Below, piece by piece: positions 13,701 to 25,700 of a DNA stretch of 64,000 nucleotides; the first letter of the stretch is position 1; each line of letters begins with the position of its first letter. The DNA is from Sitta carolinensis (taxonomy: Eukaryota; Chordata; Aves; Passeriformes; Sittidae). Position numbers and translations under genes: made by a program. The notes beneath the pieces were generated by a model. That model searched no databases and was not told the origin of the DNA. It saw nothing but the letters and a program-made list of their open reading frames with translations. Location: the NCBI GenBank assembly GCA_032173965.1, contig JAVUNC010000004.1:19879001-19943000 (forward strand), read 5' to 3'.

Positions 13701-16700
13701 CCCATAGTCAGTTTTGGTTTGACAACTAGCACTGACATATTTTAGACTATTCACAAATGCTTTTATTCTATTTGGCACATCATAAAAGAAAATTGACAAA
13801 ACATGATTACAACATAAAATTAAGTGAACATCACTACTAAAATACAAATCTACACTTAGAATGATGAAAAATCAAACCATTACAGAACCAAAAGCTCCAT
13901 ACCACAAAGGGAGAAACACTCTTGCATCATAAAAAATTTAGTACTATTAGTTTGATTTTATCTTAATGGTAGTATCTTAATTTTTTAGATCTGCACTGAG
14001 TTACTAAATACTGTACTAGATGACGGTTTATGCATTGTCCGTGGGCTGGGGGCAGAGGAATGTCCCAGGACTTTTAACTCCTTCACATTAAAAAGCTCTA
14101 CATTTCCTTAATTCAAAGAAAGGCTTTCCACCACATTCCTTTCCCCTCCATGCACAACTGTAGATTTCAGAAGAAAATTAGAGTGCTGAAGATGCCTGCA
14201 AAGGTTATTTAGTAAGAAACTATTTCTGTCCATCTCTGAATTAAAGTGCTATGTCAGTATTGTCAGGACCTCTTGTTACTATCAGTGCTCTTTTCAAGAC
14301 ATGGCAAGTAAGATGGGAGTACTTTAGATGCCAAAGATAAAGGAAGTGGGACGAAGAATTCAGGAAACCTGCAATTTTCAATTTCTTCACTCTTGTGTTT
14401 TAATGACAAAAATGGTACCTTTTTTTGTTTTCCCTGCATATGACTCCAAATACAAACAGTCCCAAGTACAAAAGCAGAACAGTTACATATCACAAAAATA
14501 TTTAGAAATATATTTATTAATATTTAAATATTAAATAATAATAATATTAAAGTTTCAGGAAAAGAAAAAACCAAACAGAACTAAAACAGAAAAGTGGAAA
14601 TTGTCTTTGAAGCAGCAGTTTCACAAAATCTCCAGTATTCACTCTGGTCCATATTTTGATTGCATCAGCCACTTACTGTTTCAAAAATCAAATTTATCAA
14701 CTCCTTCCTTTTCAACTAAAGTAAGGAGTGAATAAGCATTCCACATGCACACATCCCAAGACACCTAAAACACTCATTATCCTGGCTCCTACGCATTGCC
14801 AAAGGCCTCCTTCACTTTGCTAACAGCATCAGAAAGAGGTGAGAAACCAGCACAAAATTGTTATGTATTTCTAGTCATGTGGGGATCCAGATGTATCAAA
14901 TTAATTTTGACAGAACAGCTTCAAATCCCATGTATGTTTTTATATATATCTACTTATTTATATTTCTTTATATATATTTATTTACATACTAATGTTTCCA
15001 CTTAATTTACAGGCAATACTTTATATTGTACAAGGGACAAGGATAGAGCATTTCTAAAATAAAGTATGAAGACCATTGCTCTATACTTCAATTCATATTT
15101 GTATGTTGGAATACAATGAGCTGTAGATAGTGAGATTTACTTGCTGGGGTATAACATGAAGCCAGGAACTCCTATTATCATTCAAAATGAGACTATTACT
15201 TCCTGTGGATTGCAACAAGCTATTTAACTTCCGAATTCAGTTAGCTGTCTAACTGCGACAACAGGAGGATTGTAAACAGGATGCCAAAAATGAAAACGTT
15301 AAGATTTGTGTAGTTCTCTCAAACTAAATTCAACTACTTCCACCCTTTTGGCTTTTTTATTTCTCTACTTTTAAGAGAAACATTGGCAATGTTTTAAATG
15401 GAAACAGCTCTCACATAATATTCAGAAGTCTCCCTCTCTCCCCTCAACATTTTCAGCTGTCAAACTTCTGGATGAGGTTGCAAAGTCCTAAACTTTACAT
15501 GATAGATTCTCCGCAACAACCAAGAAGACTACTCTCCAGAACAAACAAGACACTGTTAGTACCTACCAAAGAAATAATACCTCTCATTTTAATTCCTCCA
15601 GCTTTCCAAGTATCTTAGGAAGGAAAATAAAAGAAAGTGCACAGAGACATGATTTTCTAGAAGAGAGGAGAGCAATGATGGAGTGTGAAGGCATACAGCC
15701 TCTAGTGAGACTGAGCACAAGGAAACAAGTGCAAGGCATTTTCACAGTGAAAGTTTTCAGGGGAAAACCATGAGATGCAAAGAACACTTTATAGGGCTAG
15801 GCAGTCAGCGTAATAAAATGTAACTACCATTTGCAACAAAAGATGTAATTAACAATAAATAGTAGACAAAAAGGGGTATTTATTTGCTTCTTTTAAAAAG
15901 GGACAACTAAGACTGTTACTGTATTAATACAGTGTTACTACTCATGGTTATACAAAGTGGTACCTCCTAAGGAATGAGACACACGTTTGCAGCCATACTC
16001 ATGCAACCCAGGCTGATGATAAGTGGACAACACAAAATTTGAAGAGATGAAATACAAAGATTGAAATACATTAAACCTTCAAGAAAAACTGGTGAGAATC
16101 CAATCCCTAAAATATATTTTTTGGGGCGGAAGACTGATCAAGTATTCATAGTATCCTTTTAAATACACTGCTGAAGGAAAAGGAGACTTGGATAATGGCA
16201 GAGTGCTTGTGACGTCCATCCATACGTTCCATGCATTGTTTGAAAACAGACTATAGTTTGAATACAGCCATCTCCAACAGACTAGATGGGAAAATGCTTT
16301 GTGGAAAATCCATCCTTAGGGAAAGCAGAGAGAAGGAGACTAATGCCACACAGCAAGAACAGAGTGGGAGAGGATCACGTATAGGGGTTCAAAGCCAGCC
16401 ATGGCCTACATGGCAGGGAGGGATCTGTGCACCCTACAGGAGGGATGGACTTTTTATTAAAAAAAAAAACAAAAACAGAGGGAAAGAGAAGAGGGAGAGA
16501 AGGGACCTGTGACATCACTAATGAAGGAAACACAGGGCAGGAGATTGGTTTTAACTCCTTTTGTGCCTTTATTGAGTAGCTCTTTTAGGTGGGGAGCGGT
16601 CGCCTATGCCGCCACCACTGCTCCCTCTGGTCACCGCTGAGGAGGAGGTGCGAGTGGATCCTGCGGGTCACGCTGCAGGGTTGGGATTCCTGCCTCACAG

Positions 16701-19700
16701 GGGTTCCCAGGAACTCCCTGTTTGGCTCAGTCTAGGGGGTGTCCTTTTTGGCCACCTTTGAGGTCACGGTGAGAACGCGCCAACCAGTTGGAGACTATGC
16801 TTTGGTAGCTGGAGGTCCTGCCCTTACAGCAGTGTCTTTCATAAGTCTTGATTTTGAGTGTGCTCGTTGTTCTAGGGACTTCTGGGTGCCAACCGGACTT
16901 CTGCTTGGAGCCGAGCACTATGGGAGTCTGCTTCATTTTCATATCGGGTGGTGTCTCGTGGTTCAATGAGCAGGCGGGGAGCAGCAGAGGCCTAACCCAA
17001 CGGAAGGGAAGGGGAAACTCGGGATTTGGGGAAGAAGGGAATATATAACTTGGAATACAGGGGACCAGGATGATGTGAGGGTACAGTGTCAGCACAAGCA
17101 ATCTGAAACAACAGGTAAGTGACAGCATAACTTCAAACAATACAATACATAACAACAAACAGTATAACAATGCAACATACAATGCATAACAGTGCTTAAC
17201 TTGGAGTCTCTTGGGTTTTATTTATTTCAACTAAGAACCCAGGAGGAAAGATGAGAGATCACTACAACCCATCTCCCCGTGTTACCCACAGAATAATTTG
17301 TATTTTTAAGTGATACACTTTAGTACACCCTTCTCCTAAAACATACTACTTTTGTTGCCATTCTGAGATGAAGGAGCCTATGACTTGGTTTATCAATTTT
17401 CTTTCGAGGACAATCTATTGTGCAGCTACCTGTAAAAAAAGCTCATCTTCACTCTCTATCATGCTGCATAACACATAGTGATTCTGAATGCTTATAAATT
17501 ATTTCAGTATGTTTTAGTCTGGTTGGTTTACAGTCATGATAATTCATTGTTTTACTTCAATTTAAAAGAAAAACCTAGACTACATTACAGTATTTAGAAA
17601 TTTCTAGGTGAAAATGCTAATGCTAGTGGAAAATGCTGATCAGCAACTTGAATAGCCCTCCAGTTCTGGCAGGGGAAGGTTGGTATGCACAGCGTGTTTT
17701 CATAAGGAAACAAGTGCCCTTTTGTTGGACATACTGCAAACCATAAGGTACTCAAGGGACTAATTCAACTCGCACACAAACCTTTTTGTACAGAGATCAA
17801 AATTGTAATCTGCTTCCCTCAGCTTCCTTTGTGGTAAAGTAATTAATTAGTCTCTTTAGATCATTCACTTTCATAATTCAGGCCAAGATGAAGAATGCTG
17901 AACATCAAAGAGTTAAGGGAAATAATAGGATCATTTCATCCTGCATGCCCTTCTTGTGCTCTAGTAAGTAAAATGGTATATTATTGATTTTCTCTACTCA
18001 GTTGTGGGAGCTTCCTATCATACACACACAACACACACACACGCACATTAGCTGTGCAAACATAAGAGTAAACAAGCTGTTGTTAAAAGAGTAGGTCCTT
18101 TTGGAACAAATTCTCACCCTTCTATTGACTTATTGCATCCCCTCCACCTATCATTACATCTCATCAAGGACTGAGTGTAATATAAAGTCTAGGCTGTCAC
18201 GCCTCTAAGTGCGAATTAGATTATGAACAACAAATGTATCATTTCAGTGGAAAAAAAATCCCAAAACAAACAGTACCTGAAGAGATACACTCCAGGGAAG
18301 AATTTAACATAATTTCCAGTACTGCACAAACCCTATTAAATAATTTAGTGATAGGAAAGGGGAAGGTTTAAAAAAAAATAAATTTAAAAATCGCTCAGGA
18401 AATCACAAACCTAAAAGTCAACCTCTGAAGTTGGAAAGATTCACAAAACACTGATTACAAGCCAAACAGTAGAACAACTACATATACACAGCCTGACCAG
18501 AAAAAACATAGATTGGGAAGAGGAGATCACAAAGACAGATGACCATTTTAAAATACAGCTAACAAAAGAAAATATTTCCTTAGGTTTGAGAAGGATCTTA
18601 ATATAATGTAAAATGAAAATAAACAGGACTAAAGCTGATTATTAATGCAAAAGTCACTCTGCTTATCTAAGTTTAGAACTGAATCAAAACCAATGCAAAA
18701 TACACTCAAACGTTGAGTAAGAAGAGTTACCAGTAGAAGATTGGTGGCATTTGGCCTCATTGTTTTTGCTGCACCTGTAATATACACCTGGAAAAAACAA
18801 TGCATGGATATATGCTTTCTGAGTCAGGAAATTGATGCAACAGTGATTAAATGTTAATGGGCACTGGCACAACTTTACTATTTTCAATATTCCTTTAACA
18901 CAGCTGAAAAACAAAGCTGAACTATACCTGAACACCACACAAAACTGAACATGCCTTTGGGAAAAACAAGGCTTTCAATTCTAACAAATAAAGGCTGCAT
19001 TACTCAGTCACACATCACTTTCTTCTTGGACATGAGGCTATGTGTTCAGCAGGAAAATTCCAGTGCTGACCTGTGAACTGCCTCTGCTCCTTTCTCGCAG
19101 AGACAGCCTAGACCGAGATCAAGATAATGCGATCAGCCTCGTCCATAGTTCATCTACTACTTGATCTCGATCTTCCATTCGTATATCATTAAAGCAATGA
19201 GTGAATCAAACCAGCCATTTGGGCCGGTGGTAGAAATTGAAAAATTCCTTTTAATGTCACCAATAAAAAGTATTAACCCAGGCATTTCTAAAGTCTTGCT
19301 TAAGAGTAATTTGGTATTTTAAATTAATTTCTTCTCTTCTATAAAAAATACTCTTCCACACCAGATTTCTCTCTACACTTAGGAAAAACATCTTTATTAT
19401 GACCATAAACTATGTAAATAGTAACAGTGACTCCTATGCTGCAAGTTTCCTCTGACAGTCTTCAGCAAAAGAGAAAATTCTTTTTTCTTATAAAAAGAAA
19501 ATGTAAAACCTAAGTGTGTTGAATAATATACTTTAATTTTGGTATATATTTCATAGACAATAATAATTTGGAAACATGCTTTTAAAATATAATTCATCAG
19601 ATCATTTCTAAAAGAACTTATTTCACTCCACTAACGTTAAAAAGTCTGGGTGACTACTTCAGATACAGGAGAAAACCCATCCAACTATTTAAAAATGCTT

Positions 19701-22700
19701 CCATCTTCTAGGCTCCAACTGAGAGGTGAAAACATAGGGAAACTGGTTTTCATCTTTCAAATAATTTTAATTTATTCAGTATTAATACTAAAGATGATGC
19801 TCTTTTCTTTTGCATCCACAGCTGGTAAGAACTTGCTTAGCATTTTCAGATTCGGTTTCATTCAACAACTTCAGTTATTGTTTTACATTCCATTACATTT
19901 TAAAACAGAATATCTAAATTCTTTCCATATTTTTACTGTCAATTGATATAAATGGCCAACTGTACAAAAGAAGATTAATTTCCGAATGTAAGTATTTACA
20001 CAAGAATACTTCTGAAGTTCTGAATTTCATTGGCATTACAAAGAGAAACATTGGAACACCAGATTCCTATGCTCTCTGTTTTTACATCGGTACACAAGGT
20101 TACTCTAGTTAGTGTTCACATTACTGTGCATCTCTGTACTAAGAGGTCATATATACATCTTACTCAGACTTTGCTTCTCTGAAATATTTTTGGAAGAATA
20201 TTAAAGATTGAGAACCTTAAAATATTTTAAAAGTTCATGTCATTAAGAATTTAGTTTTATCTAATTTATAATACTTCAAATATGCTTCATGAAATGTAAA
20301 ACAGCTATATTAAGATCAAAAAGCCATCAGTGTCAAAGCTGAAACAAATAAGGTCAGATAATCAATTTTAATTCAATTTCTGTAACAATTCAACTATTCC
20401 AGTGAAGCTTTAAATTTTGATGACATTTCCAGCTGAAAATCTGTCAATTATTTTTAACAACTTAGCCATAGCAGAAATTCAAATTTGCTGTTTCCTTATC
20501 CTGAAATCAAAGTGATAGATGCTAATTCAAAAGCCAGTAGCTGACATACAATTCTTATTCAGTCACAGAATTTGCCATTAAACTACATGTCTGCAATAAA
20601 GGTCTTGGATGAGTAATGGCCATATTTTCCTAGTATAGTTTCTGCAAAATGGGCTGAATGCATCATTTTTTGTTAGTGTTCAGCAGCACACGTACAGCTT
20701 CCTTCTGATATGTGGCTTTTATCACACATGCAGTGATCACACAGACATTTTCCTGGAGCTCCTCACAGAGAACCAGCAGCACAACTTGTTGGAAACATAC
20801 CTTTGATTCTGACAGAGCTGAAAGAAAGTCTACCTAGGAAACTGTTCAGCAAGTTGTAGTAACCCTATTTTTGTTATGTGTCCTCACACAACCTGGCAAA
20901 TAGTTTCTATAAAAGCAAGGAAAACATTATAAAACCTACTTTAACAATAAAGAATTATTCATTCATTCTCAAAAACCCATTACATTTTACTTTGTATATT
21001 GATGGTAAGAAGTCCAGCAGCGGCAAGAGAAACCTCACAAAACCCCAAGAAGATGCAACAAACAATTCAGGGAGAGCAGATCTCAAGCAAAGCTGTAGAG
21101 GAGAAGATGATGGTGGGGTTCTGGATCAGTGTGAGTGGATAATTCTGTGTTAGGCTAGAGGGGAGGAGGGCAGGCACAGCTGCTGCTGCTGGCAAACCCA
21201 GGCAATCAGAGCCAGTGAAACTGAACCGGCTCAGGGAAAGATACACACGATAAAAATGACAAATGGGGGAGAGGAAGGGGATGTACTAAGAAAAACCTTG
21301 GAAGCAAGGACAGAGATTTAAATGCAAATTTCCTGAAACAAAGGGAGGACCAGCTGAAGAAATGGAACCTGAAGGATGTGGAGGATTTAAACTTTATGCC
21401 ATAAGCAACAACCTTAGTATCAGCAATGGAACTTGCAGGGGATGGGAAACCACAGCATAGGTATTAGAAGCTGCAGAGGAGGTAATCACCATCAGCATGG
21501 GAAGTGAGGGTCTGCACAAGAATTTCAGCTGTCTAGACAGCAAGAAATAATAATAATAACAACAACATTAATAATAATAAAGAAAAAAAGAGAGAGAAAA
21601 AAAAAGCAGACTTCACTGGAATTCATGGAGGAAACAACAGTGAAGTCTAGGACACAAATTCTCTTTCGCACAATAGATAAAACACAACAACCACCTGCAG
21701 GTTACAGGCTTGGCTGAAAGAAAAAAAAATTATACTGATGGCGTCCACAGTAGGAGACCAATCAGACTTTAGTAAGTGCTTTGTGGACTTTTAAGAGTCA
21801 GAATAAGCCAGCAGAGAAGGGATAAGAAGTGAAAACAGATCTGATCCCAGTCAACTGTGTAAAAAATGACAGTATAAATTAAAAAGTGAAGTACCTCAAA
21901 AATTAAAAGGACTCAAAACTTAGAAAGCCTAAAGCCCCAAAAGACACTGCCAGACTGTAGAGCTCCAGAAAGACTGTGAGAAAGCAATAGGACCCACTCA
22001 AGAAGCTGCTGAAAGACTGTATGTCACAAGAAGGGGGAAAAGCAAGAAGGCAGGCCAAGGAACACTCAGGAAAGTCTTTGCTGACAGTACCACAATCTAA
22101 TGTTCAAGAATGATGACAGAATACAGGTGATAGATTTTAGCCAGGAAAATGCCACTGAAATGTCACGAGAACAACCCCAATGAAGAGAAAAAAACCAGGC
22201 TAGCAGAGAGGAGAAGGTATGATGGGATTATTTGAGTACTGAAGGCAAAGCCTGAGACACACAGAAATGTCTAGAAAGTGAAGGAAAGGCATTAGCTGGA
22301 TTAACAATTTCTACTTTATTTTTTTTTTAATTAAAAAATACCCTTATTCAACCTATTAGTAAAACATAAGAAATGCTTCTCAGCTCCCACCCATTTCTGC
22401 AGGGCTTGTCTGAGTTCAACTCATTCCAAGATGAAAGCCAGTATTAAAATTGTACCAGACACTTAAACATTTTCATTATAAGAGATAACTAAAATTCTGT
22501 ATAGCCAACCTTCAAACATCCTGAGCAAGTCCAAACAAAATTCAGCATAAAACATGTTTTTGCACATATTCCCTTTGAACATAACAAAAAATACAAGTGG
22601 GGAGAACAGATCAAGGCTAGGGTTCTGAAATATTTTTACATGAAAGAGAGTTTCATTAGATAATATAGGTCAGCCTGACACCCATCCCCTCCCCTAATAT

Positions 22701-25700
22701 ATAGATGTATTTTAATGTGGAGTGCCATATTACGTCAGTTACACACAATATTGACACAGCATTGACATCTCTGAGAACTGATTAGATGGTAGGATTGCAT
22801 CAAGAACTTAGCACAACTGCCAAAACAATGCTTTCCAGAAATCAAAACCCAGCAGTTTTCCCTTTCCAAAAATACAACTACAGTTTGAAACATAATGACT
22901 ATATTCCAAAATGAACGCAAGTTTGGCAGGCACCACTGTACATTTCTAGCATATTTTCAGAGAGACACGCAAAAAGCACATTAATTTCATCTCATATGTG
23001 TGTACTATTTATGCATGTCAAGTTACCTTCATACTTTTATTATTATAACTTAAGTGAATAAAGCACCTTCATTGCATAAATTAAAAATAATTATGCTTCA
23101 AAGCATAAATTAAAATTAACTTCTAAGATAGTCTAAAATTGTCTGGTCTAAAAAAACCTCACAATAATCCACACATTTATTTACACAAGTACTGTTTCAA
23201 AATTTACTTGTCTTTCTTATCTCAGGAAACACCTTACTATTTTAAATAAGTGTTAACAATTCAAAGTACTTGAATGTATGCAGAAACTTCTACTAAAAAG
23301 TGGCCAGAGGCTGACAGTTGCCTCCCTTGCAATTTTCAAGTTCTAAAATTTGTTTTTGTTCTCCCCCTGGAACAAAATCAAACCATTCTGTATAACACAA
23401 AACCAGAACTGTCAAAACTTTTTTTTTTTTTTTAGATGAAACTAGGCTTTTCTATTTAAGAACTATGAATGTCTACAAATTCAAATGTCTGCTTAAGCTC
23501 AGATCAGGCTTCCATATCTAAATAGGATGATTAAAATTGCTCTAGAGTAACAAAGGGGTTTTTTGTGTAGGGCTTTTTTTTTTTTTTTTTTAACTTATAG
23601 TAGACTAATTCTTTGTTGCTGTCTGCTACTGCAACGTCCTAATTATTAGATTGCGCAGTGAGAACTCCTTCACTCTTTCTCAGCTTTGAAGAAACAATAT
23701 ACAGCACCAACATTTCATTATATTGGAATACTTTCAACATGGTTTGCTTTAATGACATAGATGTGACTACCAATTTCTTGCCTTTGAAGTAAAAAGTTTC
23801 AATTTTATTTATAGCATGAATGGTAGAAGCTGAAGGATTTTCTTCCCACTTTCTTATTAAAAATGAAAATAAAAACAAAAGATGCTTGTTGGGAAAACAA
23901 CATATCATAAATCAAAGTCAAAACTTCTCATTCATCTTCTCTTTTACCAAATGATGTATCAGAAAAGAGAAATTAAATCTAACTTCTGCATGAGATCTAA
24001 AGCTGGGCTTCTTAATTTACTAAAAAGCACTCACACTAATTACCTGGATTTTGGCTCTAATGATAAAAAATTAGGGAAGTCCTGGATTCTTCTCATCTTG
24101 ATGAGGTAATCCTACATTCACAGCAGGCTTGTACCATTAACGACTCACAAACACACTGAAGCATCCTCATGCACAGCTAAGGTACCACAAGAACTGCCCC
24201 CATAACTCCTCCAAGTTCTCATGGTGCTATTGTCCTCCAAAGCCAGGGGTCTGGCTGATGCAGGTCAGGATGCAGAAGCAGAGAGTGCAGATCATTACCA
24301 AATCCCTCCACACATTACTGGATTTCACTCCCTTACAATCATATTACTGTGGGAAAAAAACAGGATCTGATGAAACATCAAAAATTTCAAATACTAAAAG
24401 CAAGGAACATGAACCAGATCAGCTACAACAAGCTGAACAAGTGTTTTTGGTTCCCTTGACACCTGTCCCAGCCTTGGTTTAGATACACTGCGCCTATGGC
24501 TGACCTAAAAGCCACCCTGATCATGAGAATTACAATGTCAGTCAAGTGGTCAGAGCTTTCTACATAGTCTGTTCTTCCTTAAACTCTAAAATGACTACTG
24601 CTAAATATTTTGGGCAGGGTGTTGCATTCCGTTCAAAAGATTTTGATTTTAACAGGCAAAAAACTAATATCTTATAATCTTCACTCCAACCTCTGTGCCA
24701 AGCTACACTACAGTTGTGCTAACCTTACTGAATCCTTTTTCTTCAAGAATATTTCATTTAGTGACTTAGAATAATTTATTTTTCTCCTGCCAACCCCCAA
24801 CACTAAAATCAGCATCCCAGTTCCACTGGGATTTGAAATTTTCTTAGAATTCTTGCAAACCTTTTTTACAAGAAATCACTGTCATCACCATTATAACCTG
24901 AGACTTTGACTAATTAAACAGAGGCCCAGGACAGTAAAAGATAATTGGACTGGACAAAATAAAATAAACGAACTCCAGCCTCTGTTGCTAAAGTAGAGGG
25001 CTGGGAGAATTGTCTGAACAGAAGTCTGCAGAATCCTCTCCTGACTGGGAGGCTACAGTCAGAAGCCTCAAAGGGGGCTTGGACCACTAGTGGTAGAGGA
25101 GCAGTGAAGTCAGTGGGATTTACTGGAAGCTTTCAGTGACCTTTGGTGTTCGAGGAGGGTTTCAGCAGGTGAGCAAGCCTACGACGGCTATAACAGTATA
25201 AGCCAGTAGCTTAGCAAAAACTGTGGAAGCTTACAAGCACCTGAGGATAGGAACTGTAGGAGGCAGAGGTTAGATGTTGTATAAGAGGTTGGGGGAGATA
25301 CTTCAGGTCACCTCAAACCCCACAATCCCACTTCCTCCACTGAAGGGGGTCTCCAAAATGAGTGTCCACTCTTCTTCTGCAGGAGGAGACCCTGGTCATC
25401 CATGACTCCCCACAGCTTCTGCCAAAGAAGTAGCAAGGGCTATGGCTCTACAGTTTACTGTGCAGGGACAAGGGCAAGGCAAGGCTAAATTGGTGATTGG
25501 GGCTACTGGAAGATGGAGAGAATAACTGCTGTGACTGGGAGAGGCTGCTCTTCAGCAGTTGCCACACGTGTTGACAGCCCACAGCACCTGTCAACCAGAA
25601 ACTCAAGGTGAGGATAATTTTATCCAGACACACTCCAGCTCTTTCAGCAAGACAGACAAGAAAAACATGAGGTAGAAAGCTAGGAAGGCTTTAGTACCTT

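Noticed and set aside
16727..17182. 151-codon minus-strand frame
   Set aside because: It falls within the probable LTR and shows no recognisable protein domain.
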